This document shows, piece by piece, positions 33,119-42,769 of a stretch of DNA of 64,000 nt. The DNA comes from Janthinobacterium lividum (lineage in GTDB: Bacteria; Pseudomonadota; Gammaproteobacteria; Burkholderiales; Burkholderiaceae_D). The translations under genes and the position numbers were made by a program. The stretch lies in contig NZ_CP075583.1 of assembly GCF_023509035.1 (NCBI RefSeq), forward strand, positions 4,092,001 through 4,156,000, read 5' to 3'. The notes below the pieces were generated by a model, which ran no database searches, was not told the origin of the DNA, and saw only the letters and a program-made list of their open reading frames with translations. Numbering within the stretch: the first letter of the stretch is position 1; each line of letters opens with the position of its first letter.

Positions 33119-34564
33119 TTAATTAGCTGCCCACACGGGCGGCCGCCGTTGTCCCCATGGCGCCGCCCGTTCCAGCTGCCCTGCCAGGCGTAGCAGCACG
33201 CCATCCCTGGCGTAGCCAGCCATGAACTGCATGCCGATCGGCAAGCCTTCTTCCGACATGGCCAGTGGCACGGACATGGCCGGCAAGCCCGCCACGTTCG
33301 CCAGCGGCGTGTAGGGCGAATGCTCGAACAGGCGCGCCGTCCAGCCAAAACCGTCGAGTTTTTCCTCGTCCTTGCCATAGCGTCCCAGCAGCCATGGCAA
33401 GTCAGGCATGGTGGGCGTCAGCAAGACGTCGTACTGGCCGAACACGGCGCCGGCATGGCGCGTGACCGTGTTGCGCACGTCGAGGGCGGCCACGAAATCG
33501 ACGGCGGAGACCATCTGCCCATGGCGGTAGCAGGCCAGGGTCGCCGCTTCCAGTGTCTCGAGCGACACGGCGCGCCCGCTTTCCAGCGCCAGGGCGTCTA
33601 TCCATGGCACCAGGTTGGCGCACCAGATGCTGGCGTTGGCGTGCACGAACTCTTCCCATGACACGCCCAGCTCGGCTTGCACTTCTTCCACGTGGTGGCC
33701 CAGGCTTTCCAGCTGGCGCACGGTGGCGTCCAGGGCGTTATCCACGGCAGCCACGGGATGGGTGCCATTGCTGGCGGCGCGCTGCACGCCGATGCGCAGC
33801 TTGCCCGGCGCCACGTCCACTTGCGACAACCAACTGTGGCCCGGTGCACTAGTCACATACGGCTCGCCCGGCAGTATTGCCTGCACGCAATCGAGCAAGG
33901 CGGCGCTGTCGCGCACGGTGCGGCTCACGCCCAGCTGCACGCCCAGGCCGCTGAAGATTTCGTCCATGGCGGGACCGTTCGACACTCGCCCCCGGCTCGG
34001 TTTCAAGCCGAACAGGCCCGTCGAGGCGGCCGGCACGCGGATGGAGCCTGCAGCATCGGTCGCATGGGCCAGGGGCACGATGCCGGCGGCCACGGCCGCC
34101 GCCGCGCCGCCGCTGGAGCCGCCCGCGCTCAAGCCGACGTTCCAGGGATTGCGCGTGGCGCCGTACAGGACCGGTTCCGTGGTGGTGGCAAAGGCCATTT
34201 CGGGCGTGCTCGTGCGGCCAAACGTTACCAGTCCCGCCCGGCGGAACTGCGTCATCAGATGAGAATCTAGCGCCGCGACATTGCCGGCGCCCAGGCGGCT
34301 GCCCGCTTCGCTGCGCTGGCCCGCCATCGTCACGGCCACGTCCTTGATCAGGAAGGGCACGCCGGCGAATGCCGCAGTGCTGACTGTGCTGTCGATGGCA
34401 GTCAAATCCGCCGGCCACAGCTCGACCACGGCGTTGAGCTGCGGATTGACCGCGGCGCAGGCGCGCACGGCGGCATCGTGCAATTCAGCGGCCGAGACGC
34501 TGCCTTCACGCAGCAGCTGAGCCAGTCCAATGCCATCAAAGCTAGTATATTCATGGAGTTGCAT
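33119..34564 (-). CDS. Amidase-signature family hydrolase
   Basis: 481 residues, normal length. The Ser-cisSer-Lys triad is visible: Lys in GVPFLIKDVAV, the Gly/Ser-rich stretch LSAGGSSGGAAAAVAAGIVP with the cis-serine, and the nucleophile in HATDAAGSIRVPA. It hydrolyses an amide bond; the substrate is unknown. No signal peptide, so cytoplasmic. Divergent from a LysR gene that probably regulates it. Confidence 0.88.
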   Translation of the reverse strand: MQLHEYTSFDGIGLAQLLREGSVSAAELHDAAVRACAAVNPQLNAVVELWPADLTAIDSTVSTAAFAGVPFLIKDVAVTMAGQRSEAGSRLGAGNVAALDSHLMTQFRRAGLVTFGRTSTPEMAFATTTEPVLYGATRNPWNVGLSAGGSSGGAAAAVAAGIVPLAHATDAAGSIRVPAASTGLFGLKPSRGRVSNGPAMDEIFSGLGVQLGVSRTVRDSAALLDCVQAILPGEPYVTSAPGHSWLSQVDVAPGKLRIGVQRAASNGTHPVAAVDNALDATVRQLESLGHHVEEVQAELGVSWEEFVHANASIWCANLVPWIDALALESGRAVSLETLEAATLACYRHGQMVSAVDFVAALDVRNTVTRHAGAVFGQYDVLLTPTMPDLPWLLGRYGKDEEKLDGFGWTARLFEHSPYTPLANVAGLPAMSVPLAMSEEGLPIGMQFMAGYARDGVLLRLAGQLERAAPWGQRRPPVWAAN

Positions 34565-34665
34565 CGTGTAGTTCCTGTAATAGATGAGGAGTGGATATCA
34601 CAGGAACTACTGTAGGGCTTGCGCTATCATAGTGGAAATGAATAGTTGATATACAAGGTATAGCC

Positions 34666-35577
34666 ATGAACAATTTTCATAAGCTGGATTTACACAAGCT
34701 GGACTTGAATCTGCTGCTGACCCTGAACGCGCTGTTGATTGAACGTAACGTCACGCGAGCGGCCGCGCGGCTGCACCTGAGCCAGCCTTCCGTCAGCGTG
34801 CAACTGGGCAAGTTGCGCGCGGCCTTCGACGACCCGCTGCTCTTGCCCGGTCCGCGCGGCATGCTGCCCACAGCCCGGGCGCTGACCCTGTTCGCGCCCT
34901 TGCAAGCCGTGCTGGCCCAGCTGGAGCAGGTCTTGCAGCCAGAACAGGCGTTCGACCCGGCCACGGCCGAGGTGCGCTGGAACCTGGCGGCGGCCGACGC
35001 CACCGAATATGCGATCTTGCTGCCCATGCTGCCCGCCCTGCGCGAGCAGGCGCCCCTGTCGCGCATGGCCGTGTTCGAAGCCGTGCCGGCGCGCATGGCG
35101 CAAGAGCTGGAAAGCGGCCAGGTCGACCTGGGTTTCCTGGCGCAGGAAGAAGCACCGCCTGGCTTGCGCCACCGCACCTTGTTCACCGAACACTACGTGC
35201 TGGCGGGCCGCCACGACCACCCGCTGCTGCAGGCGCCGCCCGACCTCGATCAATTCTGCGCGCTGGAATTCATCGTTGTCTCGCCCAACGGCGGCGGCTT
35301 CCGCAGCAACGTCGATACGGCGCTGGATCAGCTGGGCCGAACGCGCAAGGTGGTGCTGTCCGTGCCGCATTTCCTCATTGCCCCGCCCTTGCTGGCCGCC
35401 TCCGACATGGTGGCCCTGCTGCCATCGCGCCTGCTGAAAAACGCCCTGGGCGCGCTGCGCACGTGGGAGCCGCCCGTCAGCCTGCCGGATTACGAGATGG
35501 CCATGGTCTGGCACGAGCGCATGCACCTGGACCCGGCACACCGCTGGTTGCGCGAACGCATCATGGCCAGCTTATAA
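34666..35577 (+). CDS. LysR-family regulator (NodD/LinR-like)
   Basis: 303 residues. It begins with the LDLNLLLTLNALLIERNVTR signature of the NodD-LinR branch, followed by AAARLHLSQPSVSVQLGKLR. The effector domain is normal length. It is divergent from the amidase gene with a 100-base gap, so a regulator-target pair is likely. Confidence 0.87.
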   Translation: MNNFHKLDLHKLDLNLLLTLNALLIERNVTRAAARLHLSQPSVSVQLGKLRAAFDDPLLLPGPRGMLPTARALTLFAPLQAVLAQLEQVLQPEQAFDPATAEVRWNLAAADATEYAILLPMLPALREQAPLSRMAVFEAVPARMAQELESGQVDLGFLAQEEAPPGLRHRTLFTEHYVLAGRHDHPLLQAPPDLDQFCALEFIVVSPNGGGFRSNVDTALDQLGRTRKVVLSVPHFLIAPPLLAASDMVALLPSRLLKNALGALRTWEPPVSLPDYEMAMVWHERMHLDPAHRWLRERIMASL

Positions 35578-35700
35578 GCGGCCTTACACGATTTTCCAGG
35601 CTAAAACACTAGGGAAGATTACCTAGTTAATCGAAAGAAACTCCCAATTTTCGCCGTGGTGACGTATGCGTATGCTTGCGCATAATAATAAAGGGTCACC

Positions 35701-37812
35701 ATGAACGCCATTTCCAGCCTGCTTCGCGGGTCGCACCGCTCCCACACTTCTTTCTTTCCGAGAACTACCTGGCTCACGGCAATGCTGTTGCTCCTGGGTA
35801 TGCTGGCCTGCTGCGCCAGTGCCTGGGCCGCGCCTGCCGCGACGTCCGCCAAGCCCACGGCCTCGGCCGAGCTGATCAAGCGCGGCGAATATGTCGCCCG
35901 CCTGGGCGACTGCGTGGCCTGCCACACCAGCCCGAACGGCGCCGCCATGGCCGGCGGCCTGGAACTGAAAACGCCATTCGGCACCATCTACAGCACGAAT
36001 ATCACGCCCGATACGAAGACGGGCCTGGGCACGTACACCTTCGCGCAATTCGACCGCGCCATGCGCAAGGGCGTGGCGGCCGATGGGCACAATCTGTATC
36101 CGGCCATGCCCTACCCTTCCTACGCGAAGATCACGCCCGACGACATGCAGGCGCTGTACGCCTACCTGCAGCGCGGTGTGGTGCCCGTGGCGCAGCAAAA
36201 CCGCGAAACGGACATGAAATGGCCGTTCAGCATGCGCTGGGGTTTGTCGCTGTGGAATGCCGTCTTCCTCGACGACGCGTCGTTCAAGCCCGACAGTGCC
36301 AAGTCGGCCATGTGGAACCGGGGCAGCTATCTCGCCCAAGGGCTCGGTCATTGCGGCTCCTGCCACACGCCGCGCGGCGTGGCCTTCCAGGAAAAAGCCA
36401 TGGGCCAGGATGGCGGCAGCGGCAAGCTCTACTTATCCGGCTTCACCTTCGACGGCTGGCATGCGGTGAACTTGCGCAATCTGTGGACACCGGGCGACAT
36501 CGTGCAATTGCTCAAGACTGGCCGCAACAGTTTCGGCACGGCGGCCGGCAGCATGACGGAAGTCATCACCCATAGCACGCAGTACTTCACGGATGGCGAC
36601 CTCGACGCGCTGGCCCATTACCTGCACGGCTTGCCGGCCAGGGACGGGGCGGCCGCGCAGCCGAAGAAAACCGCGGCCGTCGCGGTAGCCAGCAACGACG
36701 CCCTGTACAACACGCGCGGCGGCCTCGGCTACCTGCAGTTTTGCGCCACCTGCCACCGCCGCGATGGCCGTGGCGTGGAAAACATCTTCCCGCCGCTGGC
36801 GCAAAACGACTCGGTGCAGTCGAAAGATGCCACCTCCGTCATCCATATCGCGCTAACGGGCTGGCAGTCGGCCGTCACGCTGCACTCGCCCCGTTCCTTC
36901 GGCATGCCTGCGTATGACCGCCTGTCGGACACGGAACTGGCGGAAATCCTCACCTTTGTGCGCGGCAAGTGGGGCAATCACGGCGCGCCCGTCATGCCTG
37001 CGCAGATCGCCAAAGTGCGCAAGGAGCTCAAGCTCAAGGCGCCGGACGCGGGCGGCTTTGTCACGCCCCGCTTCGCGGCCCTGACGGCCGATCCGAATGC
37101 CAGTCAATTGATCCACGGCATGCAGCTGATGACGGAAACGCGCGCGCGCCTGCCGCAAAACGTGGGCAACGACCTCAATTGCAGCAGCTGCCACCTGAAT
37201 GGCGGCACGGTGGCGAACGGTTCGCCCTTCCTCGGCATTGCCGCCTTCTTCCCGTCGGAAGCGCCGCGCGCCGGCAAAGTCATCAGCTTGGGCGAGCGCA
37301 TCAACGGCTGCTTCCGCCGCTCCATGCACGGCAAGCCGCTGCCCGTGGACGGCCCCGACCTGCAAGCGATGGTCGCCTATATCGACTGGATGAAGGGCGC
37401 CACGCAAGCGAACGACAAGGTGCCGGGACGCGGCGTGGCCAAGATCGATCGCAATCTGCTTCCCGATCCCGTGCATGGCAAAAAAGTGTATGCCGAGCAA
37501 TGCGCCGTCTGCCATGGCGCGAATGGCGAGGGCATCAAGGGCGCCAACGGCGTAGTGGCCTTCCCGCCGCTGTGGGGCGAGCGCTCGTTCAATATCGGCG
37601 CCGGCATGGCCCGCACTTACACGGCGGCCGGCTTCGTCAAGGCGAACATGGTGATGGGCCACGGCCAGAAATTCCCGCTGGGGCAAGGTAACCTGTCCGA
37701 CCAGGATGCCGTCGACGTGGCCGAATATTCTACCCACATGCCGCGCCCGGACTTCCCCGACAAGGTGAAGGATTGGCCGAAGGGCGGCAAGCCCAAGGAT
37801 GCGCGCTACTGA
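35701..37812 (+). CDS. Five-haem c-type cytochrome, fused dehydrogenase cytochrome and TsdA-like domains
   Basis: 703 residues with an N-terminal export signal (about 25-45). Five CXXCH motifs: CVACH (71), CGSCH (218), CATCH (348), CSSCH (494) and CAVCH (601). The first three lie in a layout typical of the triheme subunit of membrane gluconate/alcohol dehydrogenases. The last two resemble dihaem thiosulfate dehydrogenase TsdA, including SLGERINGCFRRSMHGKPLP with its conserved Cys537. Probably a periplasmic electron-transfer protein or thiosulfate-oxidising enzyme. No dehydrogenase flavosubunit is adjacent. Confidence 0.85.
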   Translation: MNAISSLLRGSHRSHTSFFPRTTWLTAMLLLLGMLACCASAWAAPAATSAKPTASAELIKRGEYVARLGDCVACHTSPNGAAMAGGLELKTPFGTIYSTNITPDTKTGLGTYTFAQFDRAMRKGVAADGHNLYPAMPYPSYAKITPDDMQALYAYLQRGVVPVAQQNRETDMKWPFSMRWGLSLWNAVFLDDASFKPDSAKSAMWNRGSYLAQGLGHCGSCHTPRGVAFQEKAMGQDGGSGKLYLSGFTFDGWHAVNLRNLWTPGDIVQLLKTGRNSFGTAAGSMTEVITHSTQYFTDGDLDALAHYLHGLPARDGAAAQPKKTAAVAVASNDALYNTRGGLGYLQFCATCHRRDGRGVENIFPPLAQNDSVQSKDATSVIHIALTGWQSAVTLHSPRSFGMPAYDRLSDTELAEILTFVRGKWGNHGAPVMPAQIAKVRKELKLKAPDAGGFVTPRFAALTADPNASQLIHGMQLMTETRARLPQNVGNDLNCSSCHLNGGTVANGSPFLGIAAFFPSEAPRAGKVISLGERINGCFRRSMHGKPLPVDGPDLQAMVAYIDWMKGATQANDKVPGRGVAKIDRNLLPDPVHGKKVYAEQCAVCHGANGEGIKGANGVVAFPPLWGERSFNIGAGMARTYTAAGFVKANMVMGHGQKFPLGQGNLSDQDAVDVAEYSTHMPRPDFPDKVKDWPKGGKPKDARY

Positions 37813-37904
37813 CACGCGCCGCTCCGGGGGCGCTGGCAAACGATAGGCAGCTGGACGCCGCCCGCCTGTGATACGCTGCTCGCTCCACCACACAGGAGCC
37901 ACGC

Positions 37905-39206
37905 ATGCACACCGACAGCGCCCGCGCTGACGCCGTCCGCCAGCAGGCGGACCCCTCCGACACCTGGCTGGGCAAGCTGGGCCCCGGCCTGATCACGGGC
38001 GCGGCCGACGACGACCCCAGCGGCATCGCCACGTATTCGCAGGCCGGCGCCCAGTTCGGCTTCGGCATGCTGTGGACCGTCTGCCTGACGTTTCCCCTGA
38101 TGCTAGGCATCCAGGTCATCAGCGCCAAGATTGGCCGGGTCAGCGGTCATGGGTTGGCGACGAATATCCGCCGTCACTATCCCCGTTCCCTGTTGTACGC
38201 CATCGTAGGCTTGTTGCTGCTGGCCAATGTCATCAATATTGCCGCCGACGTGGCCGCCATGGGCGATGCATTGACCCTGATCATCGGCGGCCCTACCCAT
38301 TTGTACGCCGTCGGTTTCGGCCTGCTGTCCCTGCTGCTGCAAGTATTCATTCCCTATCAAAAGTACGTGCGCATCCTGAAATGGCTGACCCTGGGCTTGC
38401 TGGCCTATGTGGCCACCGTGCTGACCGTGCATATTCCCTGGGGCGAAGTGGCGCTGCGCACCGTCTGGCCCCAGTTGGCCTGGTCGGCCGCTACGGTGAC
38501 CATGATCGTGGCCGTGTTCGGCACGACGATCAGCCCTTACTTATTCTTCTGGCAAGCATCGCAGGAAGTGGAAGACTTGCAGGCCGATTCCAGCGCGCAA
38601 GCCTTGCGCCGCACGCCCGAGCAGGCGCCACGGCAATTCCAGCGCATCAAGATGGACACGGCCATCGGCATGGGCTTTTCCAACCTGGTGGCGTTTTTCA
38701 TCATGCTGACTACGGCCGTGACCCTGGGCGCGCAAGGCATCACGCATATCGACACGTCGGCGCAGGCCGCGTCCGCCCTGCGCCCCATCGCTGGCGAGTT
38801 CGCCTTCGCCCTGTTCAGCCTGGGCATCATCGGCACGGGCTTGCTGGCCATTCCCGTGCTGGCCGGCTCGGCCGCCTACGCCATGGCCGGCGCCTTCCAC
38901 TGGAAAAACAGCCTGGAGCTGGCGCCCAAGGCTGCCAAGAAATTCTACGGCATCATCGCCGCCTCCACCGTGCTGGGCGCGGCCCTGTGCTTCACGCCGC
39001 TCGACCCCATCAAGGCGCTGTACTGGAGCGCCGTCATCAATGGCGTTATTTCCGTGCCCATCATGGCTCTGATGATGGTGATGGCGTCGCGCCCCGCCAT
39101 CATGGGAACCTTGACCATTTCGCGCCGCCTGCGGGCGCTGGGCTGGCTGTCCACCATCGTCATGGCGACGGCCGTGCTGGCCATGTTCGCCACCATGGCG
39201 TTCTGA
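37905..39206 (+). CDS. NRAMP-related divalent metal transporter
   Basis: 433 residues, about 11 membrane helices. The TM1 segment reads GADDDPSGIATYSQAGAQFG, where classical Mn/Fe NRAMPs have DPGN. TM6 (VFGTTISPYLFFWQASQEVE) lacks the metal-binding MPH motif. This non-canonical pair occurs in NRAMP-related proteins whose substrates differ (some carry Mg). The metal cannot be assigned. ATG at 37905 follows ACAGGAG. Confidence 0.8.
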   Translation: MHTDSARADAVRQQADPSDTWLGKLGPGLITGAADDDPSGIATYSQAGAQFGFGMLWTVCLTFPLMLGIQVISAKIGRVSGHGLATNIRRHYPRSLLYAIVGLLLLANVINIAADVAAMGDALTLIIGGPTHLYAVGFGLLSLLLQVFIPYQKYVRILKWLTLGLLAYVATVLTVHIPWGEVALRTVWPQLAWSAATVTMIVAVFGTTISPYLFFWQASQEVEDLQADSSAQALRRTPEQAPRQFQRIKMDTAIGMGFSNLVAFFIMLTTAVTLGAQGITHIDTSAQAASALRPIAGEFAFALFSLGIIGTGLLAIPVLAGSAAYAMAGAFHWKNSLELAPKAAKKFYGIIAASTVLGAALCFTPLDPIKALYWSAVINGVISVPIMALMMVMASRPAIMGTLTISRRLRALGWLSTIVMATAVLAMFATMAF

Positions 39207-39209
39207 AGC

Positions 39210-40004
39210 CTAGGCCGTTTTCGGCTTGAGCATGCCTTCCACGATGCCCAGCACGGTTTGACGGGGCAGCAAGCGCGGCAGCCAGGCCAGCATCCGGTTG
39301 GGCCGGCCCGCCACATGGCTGCTGCGGCCCCGGTCCAGGGCGCGCAGCGCTTCGTCGACCACGGTCTGCGGCGCCATGCGCTGGCCCACGGCCGCTTCGG
39401 GCGCGGCCACCACGTCAAAGAAGGCCGTGTCCGTGGCGCCAGGGCACAGGGCCAGCACGCGCACGCCCCGGCTGCGGTTTTCCGCCCACAGCGCTTCCGA
39501 AAACGACAGCACGAAAGCCTTGCTGGCGCCGTAAATCGCCATGTAGGGATCGGGCTGCAGGGCCGCCGTGGACGCCACGTTGATGATGGCGCCCCGCCCC
39601 AGGGCCAGCATGTGCGGCAAGACGCAGTGCGTGAGTTCCATGAGCGCCGTGCAATTGACGGTCACTTCGGCCGCCTGGCGCGCAAGATTGATGCTTTCGA
39701 AGCGGCCATGCGTGGCGAAACCCGCGTTATTGATCAGCACGTCGGGCGGCATGCCCAGCGCGCAGGCTTGCGCATGGGCGTGGGTGGCCGCGCCGGGCAG
39801 GCTCAAGTCGGCCACCAGCGCGTGCGCGCGAATACCGTGGCGCTGGGAAAGTTCCTTGGCCAGGCTGTCGAGCACGGCGCCGGAGCGGGCCAGCAGCAGC
39901 AAATGGGCGCCGCGTGCGGCCAGGGTTTCTGCAAAGACGCGGCCAATGCCGGACGAGGCGCCCGTGATCAGCACGGTCTGCTTGGAGTAATTGAAGGCGG
40001 TCAT
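39210..40004 (-). CDS. SDR-family oxidoreductase
   Basis: 264 residues, intact. Cofactor motif LITGASSGIGRVFAETLAAR, NNAG (DVLINNAGFATHGRF), catalytic Ser in INVASTAALQ and YGASKAFVLSFSEAL. It resembles DltE-like short-chain dehydrogenases. Divergent from a MerR regulator 71 bases away that probably controls it. Confidence 0.87.
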   Translation of the reverse strand: MTAFNYSKQTVLITGASSGIGRVFAETLAARGAHLLLLARSGAVLDSLAKELSQRHGIRAHALVADLSLPGAATHAHAQACALGMPPDVLINNAGFATHGRFESINLARQAAEVTVNCTALMELTHCVLPHMLALGRGAIINVASTAALQPDPYMAIYGASKAFVLSFSEALWAENRSRGVRVLALCPGATDTAFFDVVAAPEAAVGQRMAPQTVVDEALRALDRGRSSHVAGRPNRMLAWLPRLLPRQTVLGIVEGMLKPKTA

Positions 40005-40075
40005 GGCAATTGAATCGTAGTGAAGAGAAATCCACTGTAAAACTGTAGTCTTTAGTCCACGGTCAAGAGGAATCG

Positions 40076-40483
40076 ATGCGCATCGGAGAAATCACCCGCC
40101 TGACGGGCGTCAGCAAGGACACGGTGCGTTTTTACGAGCGTCAGGGCTTGTTGGACGAAGCGCCGCAACCGGGCATGACGAATAATTACAAGGAATACTC
40201 GGCGCAAGCCTTGCGGCGCATCGAGCTGATCGGTCACGCCAAGGCGCTGGGTTTTACGCTGAAGGAAATCGCCGAAGTCATTGCCGTCTGGCAGGAAAAT
40301 GCCCTCGATGCGGCCACCAAGCGGGTCATGCTGGAAACGAAAATTGCCCAGATCGACGAAAAGGCCCGCTCGATGGCCGTGCTGCGCGCGGGCCTCGTCG
40401 ATGCGCTGGCCAAGGTGGAGACGGGCTGCGACGATGTGGCGCCAGTGCACATATACAAGGATAAAGACAAGGACAATCAATGA
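40076..40483 (+). CDS. MerR-family regulator
   Basis: 135 residues. HTH MRIGEITRLTGVSKDTVRFY then ERQGLLDEAPQ, followed by a helical dimerisation region. A Cys at residue 122 (ETGCDDV) sits where MerR relatives bind metals or sense thiols. It lies between the divergent SDR gene and the SMI1-like gene, overlapping the latter by ATGA. Confidence 0.8.
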   Translation: MRIGEITRLTGVSKDTVRFYERQGLLDEAPQPGMTNNYKEYSAQALRRIELIGHAKALGFTLKEIAEVIAVWQENALDAATKRVMLETKIAQIDEKARSMAVLRAGLVDALAKVETGCDDVAPVHIYKDKDKDNQ

Positions 40484-41133
40484 GCAACCATTACACGCAG
40501 TACCGTCACCTGGCAATCGAGGGCGCCAAGCCAGCCCCCACGGCGCAGCAGATCGCCGCCATCGAAACCTTGCTGGAAGCGCCCTTGCCGCCGGCCTTCC
40601 TGGCTTTCCTGCAAGTGGCCAACGGCGCCTGGTTCGACTACACCTGCGATGTACCGGACGGCAATGGCGGTGTGGAAAAAATGGGCTTCAATACTTTCTT
40701 CAGCGCCGAGGAAGGCGATTTCTGCGATGAAACGTTGGTTGGCGAAATCCGCGCGGCGCGCCAGCATACGGACATGCCGGTGCGCATCTTGCCATTTGCC
40801 CGCGATGGCGGCAATTCCATGGTTTACCTGGATCTGACGGAGGAAGGCGGCGGTCGGGTGCTGGCCTATGTGCAGGAGTTGCCGGATTGGACGGGCAAGC
40901 GCGCCCACGGCATGCTGGAACTGGCGCCATCGTTCGACGCCTGGCTGGACAGCTTGTATATCGACCGCGACACGGTGCTCGACGAACTCGAACACAGCGT
41001 TTCGGAACCAGCCCACCTGGAGGCGATGGCTCAGTGGCTAGATATCGGCATGCCTGCCTGGCGCCGGGATGCCGGCATCACCGCCTTGTTTGCTCTAAAA
41101 CAAGTGGAACTGTGCCCTAACGAACAGGACTAG
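40480..41133 (+). CDS. SMI1/KNR4-family protein
   Basis: 217 residues. The N-terminal domain has the SMI1/KNR4 pattern: AAIETLLEAPLPPAFLAFLQ, then NGAWFDY, RILPFARDGGNSMVYLDLTE and SFDAWLD. Bacterial members are often immunity proteins, but no toxin gene is nearby. Translationally coupled to merR. Confidence 0.75.
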   Translation: MSNHYTQYRHLAIEGAKPAPTAQQIAAIETLLEAPLPPAFLAFLQVANGAWFDYTCDVPDGNGGVEKMGFNTFFSAEEGDFCDETLVGEIRAARQHTDMPVRILPFARDGGNSMVYLDLTEEGGGRVLAYVQELPDWTGKRAHGMLELAPSFDAWLDSLYIDRDTVLDELEHSVSEPAHLEAMAQWLDIGMPAWRRDAGITALFALKQVELCPNEQD

Positions 41134-41232
41134 TCCTACGGGAATCATCGTACGTGTCCTATGGGTGTGCGCTGGCTGCGGGCTTAACATTGCCATCAGC
41201 CTGTAGAAAAAACCATACCCGAAAGGAATTCC

Positions 41233-41784
41233 ATGCGTATCTCCACCACCAGTTCCCGTACCCCCTCGCTGAAGAGTGTGGCTATCGGCGCCGCCGTGGC
41301 GCTGCTGAGCGGCATCGCCATCAGCAGTATCGCCGCCGCCGCGCCGGGCGCGTACGACAAGCAATTTCTCAGCAAGGCCGCTGACGCGGGCAGTACGGAA
41401 ATTGCCGCCAGCAAAGTGGCGCAAAGCAAGAGCAGCAATCCCGAGGTAAAGAAATTCGCTGACGCCATGGTCACGGACCACACGAAAGTGGCCGAGGAAT
41501 TGAAACAGCTAGCCAGCAGCAAGCAGATCAAGGTCAGCGACCAGCCCGGCACGAAGCACCAGGCGCAGATCGACAAGCTGGGCCGCCTGGAAGGCCAGCA
41601 ATTCGACAAGGAATATGCGGCCAGCATCGGCGTAGCCGCGCACAAAGAGGCCGTGAAACTGTTTACGGATGCCGGCCAGAAGGCCAGCGACCCCGACATC
41701 AAGGCCTTCGCCAAGAAGACCTTGCCAGCGTTGCAGCATCATCTGGACATGGCGAACGCCTTGCAGGCGGCATTGGCGAAATAG
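41233..41784 (+). CDS. DUF4142 exported ferritin-like protein
   Basis: 183 residues with a signal peptide (cleavage near residue 37, ISSIAAAA). The DUF4142 pattern follows: DKQFLSKAADAGSTEIAASK, then VKKFADAMVTDHTKVAEELK, ending PALQHHLDMANAL. Predicted four-helix bundle in the periplasm. Function unknown; members are often stress-related. Confidence 0.85.
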   Translation: MRISTTSSRTPSLKSVAIGAAVALLSGIAISSIAAAAPGAYDKQFLSKAADAGSTEIAASKVAQSKSSNPEVKKFADAMVTDHTKVAEELKQLASSKQIKVSDQPGTKHQAQIDKLGRLEGQQFDKEYAASIGVAAHKEAVKLFTDAGQKASDPDIKAFAKKTLPALQHHLDMANALQAALAK

Positions 41785-41887
41785 ACTGCAATACGCAGCT
41801 AAATACTCGACGTACATGCTGTACGGCAAGTATTTCTGCTCTTGACATACAATGCAGCAACTTCGTTTTCGGCCATGCCATGACCTC

Positions 41888-42268
41888 ATGCAGCTACTCA
41901 AGAAAACCGGCCTGATCGCCGCCGCCGTCCTGTTTGCCATCGTGCTGGCAGGCTGGCTCTTCATCAAGGTGAGCGCGGCGCGCAATGCCACCGTGTATAC
42001 CCAGCAGTGGAACGACCAGGGCACGTGCGTGATCAAGACCTATGTGCCGCACTATGGCAATGGCGTGCCGCAGAACATCGTGCGCGCGCTGAGCACGTCC
42101 ACCTTCTTCCGCGTGTACCACAAGGATGGCACCTTGCTGGAAAGCACGGAATGGGTGCTGGACATGCATGAAGACGGCATCCTCGACCATGCCCGCTGGG
42201 GCCAGAACCGCGCCATCTACCCGACCGACATGGGCTATGAAGGCTGGACCTTGCCCGAGTGCGCGTAA
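41888..42268 (+). CDS. Membrane-anchored protein of unknown function
   Basis: About 126 residues from ATG 41888, with one N-terminal membrane helix (TGLIAAAVLFAIVLAGWLFI). The periplasmic remainder (GTCVIKTYVPHYGNGVPQN, then EDGILDHARWGQNRA) has two cysteines and is unrecognised. An upstream in-frame start at 41852 is possible. It is followed 7 bases later by another unrecognised gene. Confidence 0.6.
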   Translation: MQLLKKTGLIAAAVLFAIVLAGWLFIKVSAARNATVYTQQWNDQGTCVIKTYVPHYGNGVPQNIVRALSTSTFFRVYHKDGTLLESTEWVLDMHEDGILDHARWGQNRAIYPTDMGYEGWTLPECA

Positions 42269-42275
42269 GCCAGCC

Positions 42276-42716
42276 ATGATGCCGAAAGCTAAGCCCACAG
42301 GCCTGCGCGGCCCCTGGGTGGACGTGCCGTATGAGCCCACGCTTTACCATTTCCTCGGCCCCTTCGATGTGTATGACCGCGAACACACCCTGGGCGTGGA
42401 GTTGGACACCTGGGACATGAATGATGCCAGCCAGCGCGCGGCACTGATACGCCGCGACATCACGTCGCAGTACAAGGAGCTCAGCTACCGCCACCGCCAT
42501 GCTTTGGTGGCCGTGTTGGCGCAGGCGCTGCAAGACCCTGATTATGACTTCCAGGCCATCCTCGAACATAATCCCGAGAGTACTTACGCCCTGCCCGCCC
42601 GGTGGGATGACATGGCCGACCCGCGCGCCTTCTTTGCCGATATCTATCACTTGGCGCAGCAGGACTGGCACGATGACCTGGCCCGCGCGGCGGCGGAAGA
42701 CCCGGCGGACTGGTAG
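42276..42716 (+). CDS. Conserved-looking cytoplasmic protein, unknown function
   Basis: 146 residues from the double ATG at 42276. Rich in acidic and aromatic residues (VDVPYEPTLYHFLGPFDVYD, RAFFADIYHLAQQDWHDD). No domain is recognised. Possibly co-transcribed with the membrane protein just upstream. Confidence 0.6.
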   Translation: MMPKAKPTGLRGPWVDVPYEPTLYHFLGPFDVYDREHTLGVELDTWDMNDASQRAALIRRDITSQYKELSYRHRHALVAVLAQALQDPDYDFQAILEHNPESTYALPARWDDMADPRAFFADIYHLAQQDWHDDLARAAAEDPADW

Positions 42717-42769
42717 CCGCTTGAGCTATGCCTTCCGCCTGGGCGATGGCGGCCAGCCCCTGCGCCGCG

